A stretch of DNA of 64,000 nucleotides, taken from NCBI RefSeq assembly GCF_003002065.1, contig NZ_PVZG01000015.1, positions 156,968 to 220,967 of the forward strand, given 5' to 3'. The notes under the pieces were generated by a model that was not told the origin of the DNA, did not search any database, and worked only from the letters and a program-made list of their open reading frames with translations. Below are positions 1-8,326 of this stretch, one piece after another. The position numbers and the translations under genes are program-made. This DNA is from Pseudosporangium ferrugineum. GTDB taxonomy: Bacteria; Actinomycetota; Actinomycetes; Mycobacteriales; Micromonosporaceae. The stretch's first letter is position 1; each line of letters opens with the position of its first letter.

Positions 1-228
1 CGGGACGTCGACTTCACCGTCGACCAGTTCTTTGCGGGTGAGGTCGTGGTGGGCGGGACGGTGCAGCAGCGGCCGCCGGGGGCTCCTCGGCGGTGCCGGG
101 AGCAATATGAGCTGCTCCGGCGCCGGGTGCTGAGCGCCGTGCCGCCCTGCGGGGCCGGGGCCGGCTCGACCGAGCGGGGCAGCACCGGAGAGGCGAGGAT
201 CGGGCGGTCGACGTACGGGCCGTCGTAA
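1..228 (+). CDS. Possible 3' end of a truncated gene (uncertain)
   Basis: Frame 1 is open from the left edge to a TAA at 226-228, giving 75 residues. The first part (DVDFTVDQFFAGEVVV) looks like ordinary protein, but the rest is Arg/Gly/Ser-rich and could be a non-coding GC-rich frame. I do not recognise a family. The gene, if real, begins outside the window; a frameshifted or decayed tail is equally possible. About 120 bp without a gene separates it from the thioredoxin-fold gene. Confidence 0.25.
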   Translation, partial: RDVDFTVDQFFAGEVVVGGTVQQRPPGAPRRCREQYELLRRRVLSAVPPCGAGAGSTERGSTGEARIGRSTYGPS

Positions 229-348
229 TCCTCGGGGCCTGACCCACCCCCAAGGTCCCGGCAGATATGGACCTTTCGCCCTGTTGGCATGGCCGATTTC
301 CGGCAGGCTGGAACAGCGAGGAAGTCGCTGGTCACGAGGGGTGGCGTT

Positions 349-1098
349 GTGGGGAAGCAGGCGCGGGAGCGGTCCCGGGAGATGCGTAAGGCGCAGGCGG
401 CCATCGCCGATCGGCGCCGGCCGCTGGTGCTCGGTGGCGTGGTGGTGATCGTGGGGCTGCTGATCGCCATCGCGGTGGTCGTGGTCAACGCGATGAGCGG
501 GAGCGGGTCGGACGCCAGGAACGGCGCGCTGGTCACGCCGCGGGGTGCCACCGCGGCCGGGGCGCTGGCCGTCGGGCAGGCCGCCGCGCCGGTCCGGCTC
601 GAGGTGTACCTCGACTACATGTGCCCGTACTGCGGGCGGTTCGAGCAGGCGAACAGCGCGGAGATCGACAAGCTCCTCGCGGACGGCACCGTACGGCTGG
701 AGCTCTATCCGCTGGCGTTCCTGGACCGGATGTCGCAGGGCTCGCGGTATTCGACCCGGGCGGCGAACGCGGTCGTCACCGTGTTCGACCGGGAGCCGGG
801 CAAGGCGATGGCGTTCCACGAGGCGCTCTTCGGTGCCCAGCCGGAGGAGGGCACCGAGGGGCTGTCCGACGACCGGATCGCCGAGCTGGCCACGCAGGCC
901 GGCGTCGCGCAGAACGTCGTGGACGTGTTCCGGGACCGGATCTTCGAGCCGTGGATCGCGAAGTCCACCGAGGCGGTGTTCGCCGCCGGGATCACCGGAA
1001 CCCCCACGGTCAAGATCAACGGCGAGGTCTTCAAGGGCGATCTGTACGCCCCGGGCCCGCTGACCCAGGCCCTCGTCGCCGCGAAGGGCCGGCAGTGA
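349..1098 (+). CDS. Membrane-anchored DsbA-like thioredoxin-fold protein
   Basis: Thiol-disulfide oxidoreductase of the DsbA/thioredoxin_4 type, acting outside the membrane on secreted proteins. A basic N-terminus is followed by one membrane segment (about residues 25-48), then the redox motif CPYC at about residues 92-95 in the context DYMCPYCGRF, and a late cis-Pro-type stretch GTPTVKING. I chose the GTG at 349 because GAGGGG lies 7 bp upstream; an in-frame ATG at 289 has no such site. It overlaps the next gene by 4 bp (GTGA). That gene encodes a VKOR-type oxidase, so the two very likely form one oxidative-folding unit in which VKOR reoxidises this protein. Confidence 0.9.
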   Translation: MGKQARERSREMRKAQAAIADRRRPLVLGGVVVIVGLLIAIAVVVVNAMSGSGSDARNGALVTPRGATAAGALAVGQAAAPVRLEVYLDYMCPYCGRFEQANSAEIDKLLADGTVRLELYPLAFLDRMSQGSRYSTRAANAVVTVFDREPGKAMAFHEALFGAQPEEGTEGLSDDRIAELATQAGVAQNVVDVFRDRIFEPWIAKSTEAVFAAGITGTPTVKINGEVFKGDLYAPGPLTQALVAAKGRQ

Positions 1099-1715
1099 GC
1101 GTGACGCTCGCGGGGCTGCGCCGCGTACGGCACTCGAACGCCTGGATCTACGGCACGATGCTGTTCTCGGCGTGCCTGAGCCTGCTCGCCTCGTTCGTCC
1201 TGTCGATCGACGCGGTGCGCCTGGCCGAGAACCCGGACACCGCCCTGTCCTGCAACATCAACGCGGTGATCAGCTGCGGCACGGTCGCCACGTCCTGGCA
1301 GGCCTCGCTGTTCGGCTTCCCCAACGCGTTCCTCGGCCTGATCGCCGAACCGGTGGTGATCACCATCGCCGTCGCCAGCCTGGGCGGGGTGCGGTTCCCG
1401 CGCTGGTTCATGTTCTCCGCGCAGGTCGTCTACACCCTCGGCGTGATCTTCGCGTACTGGCTCTTCTACCAGTCCATGGTCCACATCGGGGCGCTCTGCC
1501 CGTGGTGCCTGCTGGTGACGGTCTCGACCACCCTCGTATTCGCCACCCTGACCCACGTCAACCTGCGCGACGGCAACCTGCCGCTGCCGGGCCGGCTGCG
1601 GCCGGTGCTCGCCTCCGCGATCGACGCCGACCTCGACGCCATCGCGGTGACCGTCTGGCTGCTCGTCCTGGCCCTGCTCGTGCTCACCAAGTACGGCTCC
1701 CAGCTCTTCTCCTGA
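1095..1715 (+). CDS. Vitamin K epoxide reductase (VKOR) family protein
   Basis: 206-residue integral membrane protein of the bacterial VKOR family, which passes electrons from a DsbA-like partner to quinone and so plays the DsbB role. Visible features are four or five hydrophobic segments, the periplasmic-loop cysteine pair in SCNINAVISC (about residues 51-60) and the quinone-proximal CPWC at residues 135-138. Start is the GTG at 1095, overlapping the stop of the upstream DsbA-like gene, which argues for coupled translation and a functional pair. Family and role are well established; the specific pairing is inferred from the overlap. Confidence 0.92.
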   Translation: MSVTLAGLRRVRHSNAWIYGTMLFSACLSLLASFVLSIDAVRLAENPDTALSCNINAVISCGTVATSWQASLFGFPNAFLGLIAEPVVITIAVASLGGVRFPRWFMFSAQVVYTLGVIFAYWLFYQSMVHIGALCPWCLLVTVSTTLVFATLTHVNLRDGNLPLPGRLRPVLASAIDADLDAIAVTVWLLVLALLVLTKYGSQLFS

Positions 1716-1770
1716 CCCCGCTTACCGCGCCGCCGCGCGGGTATCCGGACCCTGACGAAGGGGGAAGCAC

Positions 1771-1923
1771 ATGAGTGCCGAGCAGGAACCCGCCGACGAG
1801 GCACCGCCCGCGGCCCGGGCCGACGAAGGCTCCGCGCCGCCCGTTCCGGCAGGAGACGACGTACGGGTCGGCCCCGAGACGTCGGACGAGCCGGAGGCGG
1901 GGAGCGCCGAGCCCCCCGACTGA
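1771..1923 (+). CDS. Small acidic Pro/Glu/Asp-rich protein (50 aa)
   Basis: A 50-residue ORF starts with ATG 7 bp after a strong GAAGGGGG ribosome-binding site. The product is low-complexity: rich in Ala, Pro, Glu and Asp, with few hydrophobics and no Cys or membrane segment, so probably disordered. No family is recognised. It sits 55 bp after the VKOR gene and could be the last member of that unit. The good Shine-Dalgarno and clean ATG support it; its short length and biased composition leave room for doubt. Confidence 0.5.
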   Translation: MSAEQEPADEAPPAARADEGSAPPVPAGDDVRVGPETSDEPEAGSAEPPD

Positions 1924-2013
1924 CCCCGGCCGCGTCGATACCTGCCGATATTGTGCCCCGGTGCGCCGGTTGTCCGGCGTACCGGAACGGCAGGTGCTGA
2001 CGAGGTGGGGGAC

Positions 2014-2889
2014 GTGGCCGACGAGACGCGGGCTGAGCAGCGGGTACGACGGCGGGGGCGGCGCCCGGCACGGCCCGACCCCGGATCCGGCCCGGTGGGT
2101 GCCTTCGCCGACCGGCTGTGGCGGCTCAGACAGGAGGCGGGCGACCCCTCGTACGGCGAGATGGCCGGCCGCCTGCGCGCCGCGGCCTCGAAGTCGTCGC
2201 TGGCCGCCGCGGCGCAGGGCCGGACGCTGCCCAGCTGGGAGACCACGTGGGAGTTCGTCCGGGTGCTCGCCGTCGACCGGCTGGGCCGCGACGCCGCCGA
2301 CGTTGAGAAGGAATGGCGGGAACACTGGACGCGGGCCCGGGCGGCCGAGGCGGAGGACGCCGTCGCGCCGCCGGCCGAGGCCGAGACCCCGGCGCCGCAA
2401 CCGCGGAGTCGCCGGCACCTCGGAGCGGCCACCGCGGCAGCCGTGGCGGCGGCCCTGGCCGGCGCCGCGCTCACGGTCGTGGTGCTCGACCGGAAGCCGG
2501 GCGGAGGCGACGCCGGTGCCACGCCCGCGGTCGCCGCCCTGCCCGACCGCGACGACTCCCGGTTCGAGGGCGACATCACCTATCCGGACGGAACGCTGGT
2601 GCCGCCGGACTCGTCGTTCACGAAGATCTGGCGGCTGCGCAACACCGGCACGGTCGCGTGGGCCAACCGGTTCCTCGCGCGGGTCAACGAGACGCCGTGC
2701 CAGGCGCCGCAGGCCGTACCGGTGCCGCAGACCCTGCCGGGGGAGACGGTGGACATCGAGGTGCCGGTCCGTACCCCCGGCGGGCCCGGGCGGTGCAAGA
2801 TCTACTGGAAGATGGCCGACGAGCAGGGACGCACCCTCTTCCCGATGAAACGGCCGATCTTCCTGGACGTACGGGTGGGCAAGGGCTGA
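2014..2889 (+). CDS. Membrane-anchored NBR1-Ig-like domain protein
   Basis: A 291-residue protein in three parts: an N-terminal soluble helical region (FADRLWRLRQEAG...SWETTWEFVRVLA), resembling the small helix-turn-helix-like module that often precedes this domain in actinobacteria; a hydrophobic segment after an Arg-rich stretch; and a C-terminal NBR1-Ig-like beta domain (about residues 190-291), marked by TKIWRLRNTGTVAW and the final FLDVRV. The topology suggests an intracellular N-terminus and an exported Ig domain. Start is GTG 2014 with GAGG 8 bp upstream; a TTG at 1951 is the longer alternative. Function is unknown; in bacteria this fold is usually an accessory or binding module. Confidence 0.8.
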   Translation: MADETRAEQRVRRRGRRPARPDPGSGPVGAFADRLWRLRQEAGDPSYGEMAGRLRAAASKSSLAAAAQGRTLPSWETTWEFVRVLAVDRLGRDAADVEKEWREHWTRARAAEAEDAVAPPAEAETPAPQPRSRRHLGAATAAAVAAALAGAALTVVVLDRKPGGGDAGATPAVAALPDRDDSRFEGDITYPDGTLVPPDSSFTKIWRLRNTGTVAWANRFLARVNETPCQAPQAVPVPQTLPGETVDIEVPVRTPGGPGRCKIYWKMADEQGRTLFPMKRPIFLDVRVGKG

Positions 2890-2893
2890 GCCG

Positions 2894-3307
2894 TCAGCCG
2901 CAGTTGGTGCCGCGCTTGCCGCCCTCGGTGCCGCTGATGCGCCCCATCCAGTCGACGCACCGGTCCGCGGCGTTCAGGTAGATCGGACCGGCGTACGACG
3001 TGAAGTAGCCGCCGTCGTACGCCGGCCAGTGGCTGCCCACCGGGTTGAGCCCGAGGCCGGCCTCGACCAGCACCGCCGAGCCGGCGCTGTTCCGCTTCGC
3101 CACCACGCAGTTCTTGCCCGTGGCCGCGCTGTAGGTGAGGAACACCGTGCCCTTCGAGCCGATGGAGGCCGAGTTCACGACGCCGTAGCCGCTGCCGCAC
3201 TCGCCCCCGTAGCTCGCGGCGAACGCGGGGCTGGGGCCGGCCAGGGCTCCGGCCACCACGGTGGCGGCGACGGCGGCGGTCGCGGCGGCGGTCTTGACGA
3301 TCTTCAT
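2894..3307 (-). CDS. Secreted Cys-rich protein, spore-associated protein type (copy 1)
   Basis: 137 residues with a clear Sec signal peptide (basic start, Ala/Val-rich core, cleavage near AFA-AS), then a mature domain of about 107 residues with four cysteines in GGECGSGYGVV, KNCVV, RCVDW and the terminal NCG. This pattern fits the small secreted actinobacterial family annotated as spore-associated protein A; the name is from memory and its molecular role is unknown. Ribosome-binding site GGAACC is weak. It is a tandem paralogue of the gene at 3338-3745, with 30 bp between them, so they probably form one transcript. Confidence 0.75.
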   Translation of the reverse strand: MKIVKTAAATAAVAATVVAGALAGPSPAFAASYGGECGSGYGVVNSASIGSKGTVFLTYSAATGKNCVVAKRNSAGSAVLVEAGLGLNPVGSHWPAYDGGYFTSYAGPIYLNAADRCVDWMGRISGTEGGKRGTNCG

Positions 3308-3337
3308 GAGAGGTTCCTTCCGGGTCGGGGTGGGGGG

Positions 3338-3745
3338 TCAGCCGCAGTTGGTGCCGTAGCGGGTCTTCGAGGCGGTGCCGATCGTTCCGCCCCAGTCGAC
3401 GCACGCACCCGCCGCGGACACATAGACCGGTCCGGCGTACGTGGTGAAGTTGCCGCTGTCCTTGATCCACGAGGAGGCGCCGGAGCGGCGGACGTACGCC
3501 TCCATCAGCGTGGCCGCCCCCGGGTTCTCCCGGAGCGTGACGACGCAGTTCCGGCCCGACGACGAGCTGTACGTCAGGTACACCGTCCCCCGGTTGTCGG
3601 GCAGATCGATGAGGTTGACGACGCCGTAGCCGGAGCCGCACTGCCCGCCGTAGAGCGCGGCCTGCGCCGGCGCGCCGACGGCCACGGTTCCCGCCGTGAC
3701 CGCGACGGTCGCGATGCCCAGCGCGGCGATCTTCGAGATGCGCAC
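3338..3745 (-). CDS. Secreted Cys-rich protein, spore-associated protein type (copy 2)
   Basis: 135 residues with a Sec signal (cleavage near AQA-AL) and a mature domain colinear with the neighbour at 2894-3307: GGQCGSGYGVV, GTVYLTY, NCVV, YAGPVYVSAAGACVDW and a terminal NCG. All four cysteines are conserved, suggesting two disulfides, which fits the nearby DsbA/VKOR pair. The two copies differ mostly in the middle. As the first gene of the pair it should carry the promoter upstream of 3745. Role unknown. Confidence 0.75.
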   Translation of the reverse strand: MRISKIAALGIATVAVTAGTVAVGAPAQAALYGGQCGSGYGVVNLIDLPDNRGTVYLTYSSSSGRNCVVTLRENPGAATLMEAYVRRSGASSWIKDSGNFTTYAGPVYVSAAGACVDWGGTIGTASKTRYGTNCG

Positions 3746-3863
3746 GAGGAAGCCTTTCTGTCGGATTGGGACCGTCCCGACGTTGTCAGGCGGCCCGGCC
3801 CCCTACCAGGCGCTCGTCGTCCGCGGTTCGTCCAATGGACGGCTCGGACAAAACATCCGCAGG

Positions 3864-3932
3864 TCAGCCGAGGGTGAAGGTGACGTACCGGCCGTCGCGG
3901 TGGTTGCTCGGGTGATGGACGGTGTGCGCATG
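3864..3932 (-). pseudogene. Possible C-terminal gene remnant
   Basis: Reading the minus strand to the stop at 3864-3866, the last 22 residues (HAHTVHHPSNHRDGRYVTFTLG) look like the C-terminus of an enzyme, with His/Asp and alternating beta residues. Upstream the frame turns into low-quality sequence with no start or domain. It may be the tail left by deletion of a gene between the spore-associated-type pair and the peptidase. It could equally be chance; I cannot name the parent family. Confidence 0.2.
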
Positions 3933-3993
3933 CGGGGCGCCCCTCGTTCGGCTACCCGCGCGAACCTGGACCGGTCGGGTGAACGACGCGGAA

Positions 3994-4023
3994 ACGGCCC
4001 GCCTCCGGGTGGGGGCGGGCCGT
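3994..4023 (-). terminator. Hairpin terminator of the M36 peptidase gene
   Basis: ACGGCCCGCC and GGCGGGCCGT form a perfect 10-bp stem with a 10-nt loop, 10 bp beyond the peptidase stop codon. No long T-run follows, as is usual in actinomycetes. Confidence 0.7.
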
Positions 4024-4033
4024 CGGGCGGAGG

Positions 4034-6904
4034 TCAGCGCGCGTTGCCGTAGACGCCGATCTCCACCGTGTCCACGTAGAAGCATCCGCTGTAGCCGTCC
4101 GGGCACGTCACACCCTCGTCGGCCGTCTGTGTGCCGAGCATCGTGTAGCGCAGGTAGCGCAGGCCCGTGGTGGTGCCCGCCAGGGTCAGGGGGTTCATCC
4201 GGTCGCGGTCGGCCGGGCCGAAGTGGCCCTCCGACGCCACGGTCCAGGTGGTGCCGTCGGCCGACGTCTCCAGCCGGTAGTCGCCCGTGGACGAGGTCGG
4301 GTCGTCGCCGCACGTACCGGAGGGGTTGATGGCGATCGACGACACGTCCACCGCCGCCGGAAGCCGGACCACGACGTGCCTCGGCTCGATGCCGTCACCC
4401 GCGGCCGTCGCGTCGGTGCTCCAGCCGGTGGACTGCGAGGCGTCGAGCGCGGCGTCCGGACCGCAGCCGATGAGGCTGTAGTCGTCGCCGTTGGCCTCGA
4501 GGACCTCGCTGCCGCCGCTGACCGTCGCCCAGTTGCGGCGCAACGACCAGTCGGCCCGGTTCGGTCCCCGGCGTACGGGAAGGTCCCGGATGATCTGGTC
4601 GTAGCCCGGACCCGACGCGGTGACCTCGGGATAGGTGCCCGGAAGCACGTTGCGGATCGTGAAGCGGCCGGCGCTGTCCGCCACCGCCGAGTACGAGCCG
4701 CCGAAGCCCGAGTCGTGGCCCGGGAAGACCACGGTCGCGCCCGGCAGCGGCGCGTGCGAGTCGGCGTCGGTGACCGTGCCGTGGACCGAGGTCAGCGGCG
4801 CGTTCGGGGCCGGCGGCAGGGAGAAGTCCTCGATCGGGGTGATGTCGTTGCCGTCGGCGACCGCCGCGAACCAGCCCATGCCGCGGGCGGCGAAGACCTT
4901 CCAGATCGTGCCCTGGTGTACGCCGCGATGCACGACCCGGTCCGCCATCAGGATCGAGTTGCGCATGTCCAGGAACGACGGGTTGCCCGGCGACAACTCC
5001 ATCGCCCGGGTCACCAGCGACTCGGCGAGCTTCGACCCCAGCGCCGTACGCAGGTCCCACAGCGTCTCGCCCCAGATCTCCCCGTCGGCGTGAACCTCCG
5101 GGAAGCCGAGGATCTTGCCGAAGTCGCCGTACGTGTAGCCGCCCGGCCCGGCCGTACCCGCGCCCGGGCACACCGCGGCGTCCGCGCCCACCGTGCAGTC
5201 CAGCGGCTGGGTGCGGATCAGGTTCTGGCCGACGGCCACGTAGCGGCCGACGAGCACCTCGCCCGGCGCCGCCGTGTCCCGCTGCAGGCCCTGGGCGGCC
5301 AGGAAGTCGAACGCGTACCAGTCGCTCCACGCCTCGCCCATGGCGTTGCCCTGGAGGCCGGTCAGCGCCGAGTTGCCGTCGGCGTCGGACACCAGCCGGT
5401 GGGACACGCCGTGGGTGTACTCGTGGTAGACGATGTCGGCCTCGTCGCCGGAGTTGCCGGCCAGGAACGGGTCGTCGGGCCAGCTCGGATCCTTGAACAG
5501 GTACATCTGCATGCGGCCCGGGACGCCGTCCGGCGTGGGCATCATGTTGGCGTTGTCGGTGTGGTAAAAGTCCGGGAGGCCCTCGGCGGTGTCGGCGCCG
5601 TCGAGCGCGTTGACCTCGATGGGGTCGCCATCGGCCAGGTCGTAGTTGCCGGCCGCCCGGGTGAAGCCGATCGGGCGGGCCGCCAGGTGGTCGTGGAACG
5701 TGTTGGTGAACCAGAACAGCTGGGCGGCGTTCTGCGCCGCGTTGTCGCGCCAGGAGTAGGCGACCTCCGGGTCCCACGAGCATCGGGCCGTGGGCGTGCA
5801 GGGCGCGCCGACCTGGGACGTGAAGTCCTTGAACGGGAACCGCCAGTCGCCGGGCGCCCGCGGACCGACCTCCTCGCCGGCGTCGGCGACGTCGTTGTCG
5901 TTGACGTCGAGGAACACGTGCGACGAGGTGCCGGTCAGCGTGGTGGCGCCCGGGGCCATCCAGCGCCCGAGCGAGCGCACCTGCTGCGTGCCGCCGGCCG
6001 GCGCCCCCGGGTAGTGCGGCCAGGCCAGCGTGGAGGGAGCGTTGTCGGAGACGCGCAGGCTCTGCCGGTAGAGCACCCGGCCGGTGGCCGCGTCGACCAC
6101 GTGCAGGTAGCCCTCGCCGAGGGTCAGGACCTGCCACGCGAGCCGCATGCCGCCCGGCGCGGCGAAGGCCACGAGCTTCGCCCGGTCGCCCGAGGCGAAG
6201 ACGGTCGCCTTGTCCGCACCGCGCGCGGCCGAGGCGACGGAGGTCTTCGACGTGCCACCGGCGTCCCGCGCCGCGGCGTCACGGGCCTGCGCGGCGGACA
6301 GCCTTCCCGCGCCCAGCGCCGCGGGGGTGGTGGCCACCGGCGACCCGGTGACCTGGACCAGCCGGCCGTCGCGGGCGACGTCCGCCTTGACCCCGTTGCC
6401 GAAGACGACGACCCCGCCGGCCAGCTGCTGGAAGCTCAGGTGATGGGTGCCCTCGACGTCGACGTAGTCCTTGCGCAGCCGCAGCGCGGCGACCTCCTCG
6501 GCGCTGAGGCCGAAGACCTCGGGATGCGCCGTCAGGTACGCCCTGGCGATCGTCTCGGCGGGCTTGCGGCTCGGGCCGGTGAGAAAGCCGTCGAGGCGCG
6601 CCACCCGGCGCGCAGTGTGCGTCACCGGGTCGATGTCGACGATGCCCTGCCGGCCGAGCGAGTCGTGCAGCCTGGTCACGGCCGCCGGCACCGGCGTGGC
6701 GGCCCGGCCCGAGCGCCCGGCCGGGGTGGCCGTACGGCGGGCGTCGAAGAAGGGCTTCGGGGTGACCTCGTGGCGCAGCCGCGCCGGGGGAGGCGGATCA
6801 CCGCCGGGCGCGGCGGTGGCCAGGCCGGGGATGAGGGCGATGCCCAGTGCCGCGACGAAGGCGCCACTGAGCGAGCGACGGGCAGGGAAGTTGGCGGGTT
6901 TCAC
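4034..6904 (-). CDS. Secreted M36 (fungalysin-type) metallopeptidase with C-terminal accessory domains
   Basis: 956-residue exported zinc peptidase. Order: twin-Arg-like basic signal peptide cut near ATA-AP; FTP/PepSY-like propeptide (about 60-260); M36 catalytic domain with the zinc motif HEYTH at about 494-498 and the distal Glu in GNAMGEAWSDWYAFD; then a carboxypeptidase-regulatory-like beta module (SVHGTVTDADSHAPLPGATV); and a C-terminal beta-sandwich resembling a discoidin or proprotein-convertase-type module ending in VDTVEIGVYG. Start is GTG at 6904 with AGGGAG 5 bp upstream. A 14-bp palindrome lies in the promoter region and a hairpin terminator follows. Probably degrades extracellular protein. 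Confidence 0.92.
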   Translation of the reverse strand: MKPANFPARRSLSGAFVAALGIALIPGLATAAPGGDPPPPARLRHEVTPKPFFDARRTATPAGRSGRAATPVPAAVTRLHDSLGRQGIVDIDPVTHTARRVARLDGFLTGPSRKPAETIARAYLTAHPEVFGLSAEEVAALRLRKDYVDVEGTHHLSFQQLAGGVVVFGNGVKADVARDGRLVQVTGSPVATTPAALGAGRLSAAQARDAAARDAGGTSKTSVASAARGADKATVFASGDRAKLVAFAAPGGMRLAWQVLTLGEGYLHVVDAATGRVLYRQSLRVSDNAPSTLAWPHYPGAPAGGTQQVRSLGRWMAPGATTLTGTSSHVFLDVNDNDVADAGEEVGPRAPGDWRFPFKDFTSQVGAPCTPTARCSWDPEVAYSWRDNAAQNAAQLFWFTNTFHDHLAARPIGFTRAAGNYDLADGDPIEVNALDGADTAEGLPDFYHTDNANMMPTPDGVPGRMQMYLFKDPSWPDDPFLAGNSGDEADIVYHEYTHGVSHRLVSDADGNSALTGLQGNAMGEAWSDWYAFDFLAAQGLQRDTAAPGEVLVGRYVAVGQNLIRTQPLDCTVGADAAVCPGAGTAGPGGYTYGDFGKILGFPEVHADGEIWGETLWDLRTALGSKLAESLVTRAMELSPGNPSFLDMRNSILMADRVVHRGVHQGTIWKVFAARGMGWFAAVADGNDITPIEDFSLPPAPNAPLTSVHGTVTDADSHAPLPGATVVFPGHDSGFGGSYSAVADSAGRFTIRNVLPGTYPEVTASGPGYDQIIRDLPVRRGPNRADWSLRRNWATVSGGSEVLEANGDDYSLIGCGPDAALDASQSTGWSTDATAAGDGIEPRHVVVRLPAAVDVSSIAINPSGTCGDDPTSSTGDYRLETSADGTTWTVASEGHFGPADRDRMNPLTLAGTTTGLRYLRYTMLGTQTADEGVTCPDGYSGCFYVDTVEIGVYGNAR

Positions 6905-6963
6905 GCTGCTCCCTAGGTCGATACGAGCCTTGGATAGACGGGATCCCGCGAATCAGCATACTC

Positions 6964-6977
6964 ACATCGATCGATGT
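6964..6977. promoter_or_regulatory. 14-bp palindrome in the M36 peptidase promoter
   Basis: ACATCGATCGATGT is a perfect palindrome. On the minus strand it lies immediately upstream of a plausible -10 (TATGCT, 4 bp further on), placing a bound regulator across the -35/-10 spacer. The regulator is unknown. Confidence 0.45.
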
Positions 6978-7045
6978 AACCAGACGTCACGCCAATGACA
7001 CGTTCGTCTAAACAACCGCCCGATGTTCCTGCTCGGAATGCGAAA

Positions 7046-7071
7046 ATGCGGCGGCCCGAGGGCCGCCGCAT
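7046..7071 (-). terminator. Hairpin terminator of the xylanase gene
   Basis: ATGCGGCGGCCC-GA-GGGCCGCCGCAT makes an almost uninterrupted 12-bp stem 22 bp beyond the xylanase stop, followed on the minus strand by TTTTCG. Confidence 0.8.
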
Positions 7072-7093
7072 CGTCGTGTGCCTGGTTGCCGGA

Positions 7094-8089
7094 TCAGCCG
7101 GAGCAGGAGACCGTCGGCCAGGTCCAGGTGCCGTTGGCCTGGATGGTCACCCCGAAGTTGTTGCCGTTGCCGTTCGGCCGGGCGGTCATCACCTGGCCGC
7201 TGGAGTCCCAGCTCGGGCTGGTGTTCCAGGTGGAGAGGATCTTCTCCGGCGACGGTACGTTCATCGTCACGGTCCAGTTGCTGGAGCCGCTGACCGCGAC
7301 GTTGAGGTTGTACCGGTCGCTCCAGCGGTCGCCCGCCGAGAGGGTCGCGGTGCAGCCGCCGCTGCCGCTGCCGCCGCCGCCCGGGTTGCCGGTGTCGCCG
7401 CCCGAGGTGCCGCCGATGGTGATGTTCGAGTTGCCGCTGCTCTGGTAGCCCTCGGTGGCGAGGATCTGGTAGTCGTGGCTGCCGAGGTTCATGCCGTTGC
7501 GGGCCCACGCGTCGAAGTGGTTGCCGGAGCTGATGGTGCCGCCGGTGCGCTTCTGCTGCCGGACGCTCCAGTACTGGTCGAACGTCCGGGTGCCCTCGAT
7601 GGACGGCTGGTTCACCCGGGTGGTCTTGTAGATGTCGTACGTGCCACCGTCGGAGGTGACGGTGCCCTTGTACTCGCCGGTCGGCCGGTAGGTGCCCCAG
7701 TTGTCGACGATGTAGTACTCGATGAGCGGGTTCCTCGTCCAGCCGTACAGGGTCAGGTAGGCGTTGCCGGACGGGTTGAAGCTGCCGGAGTACGAGACGG
7801 CGCGGCGGGCGCCCGTGCTCCAGCCCTTGCCGGCGACGAAGTTGCCGGTGTTGCGCCACGAGGTGCTGTAGTTGCCTCCGGAGCCCAGCTCCATGGAGAC
7901 GGTTCCGGAGCTGTCGGTCCAGAACGAGTAGAAGTAGCCGTTGTTGGTGCCGGTCTGGTTCGACGTGACGGCCGCTTGGGCCGTACCGGGCAGCAGTGCG
8001 GCGGCGGCGACCAGCGCCACGGTGAGGGCACTGCCGAGCAGCAGCCGGAGGCGGCCGCGCCTGGGGCGTACCGGGTGGTCGTCGTTCAT
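7094..8089 (-). CDS. Secreted GH11 endo-1,4-beta-xylanase with CBM2
   Basis: 331-residue exported xylanase that cleaves internal beta-1,4 bonds of xylan. A basic signal peptide cleaves near AQA-AV. The GH11 jelly-roll domain (about 42-230) shows the two hallmark regions: NPLIEYYIVDNWG with the nucleophile Glu, and ILATEGYQSSG with the acid/base Glu. A Gly/Ser linker leads to a CBM2 cellulose-binding domain (GGCTATLSAGDRWSDRYNLNV...WTWPTVSCSG). ATG 8089 is chosen because GGAGGAGG lies about 10 bp upstream. The 237-bp upstream gap holds a CGGAA-ATG-TTCCG inverted repeat at 8247-8259, a possible but weak operator. Confidence 0.96.
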   Translation of the reverse strand: MNDDHPVRPRRGRLRLLLGSALTVALVAAAALLPGTAQAAVTSNQTGTNNGYFYSFWTDSSGTVSMELGSGGNYSTSWRNTGNFVAGKGWSTGARRAVSYSGSFNPSGNAYLTLYGWTRNPLIEYYIVDNWGTYRPTGEYKGTVTSDGGTYDIYKTTRVNQPSIEGTRTFDQYWSVRQQKRTGGTISSGNHFDAWARNGMNLGSHDYQILATEGYQSSGNSNITIGGTSGGDTGNPGGGGSGSGGCTATLSAGDRWSDRYNLNVAVSGSSNWTVTMNVPSPEKILSTWNTSPSWDSSGQVMTARPNGNGNNFGVTIQANGTWTWPTVSCSG

Positions 8090-8326
8090 GGGGATGCTTC
8101 CTCCTCCTTCTGCGGCCGGCGGGGGCCGGCTCGGCCGCCGCCGGCGGGGAGCCGGGCGGCGTGGCGGTGGCGGCGGGACGGACGAAATCGACGTCCGGCG
8201 ATGGCGACAAGTATTCGATCGGCCGCGCACGGACGTCAACACTTTTCGGAAATGTTCCGGAAACAGTCGCAGTCGAGATCCGCAGAAAGGTCCGGTTTTC
8301 GCAGGTCGGAGGCGCCGAACAGTGGA

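Noticed and set aside
4223..6916. 897-codon open frame antisense to the M36 peptidase
   Set aside because: Arg/Gly/Val-rich shadow in a GC-rich genome; no domains, and the opposite strand encodes a complete peptidase with a signal peptide, ribosome-binding site and terminator.
8247..8259. CGGAA-ATG-TTCCG as a xylanase operator
   Set aside because: Only 5-bp arms in GC-rich DNA, no second copy and no match to the LacI operator at 58-61 kb; mentioned only under the gene.
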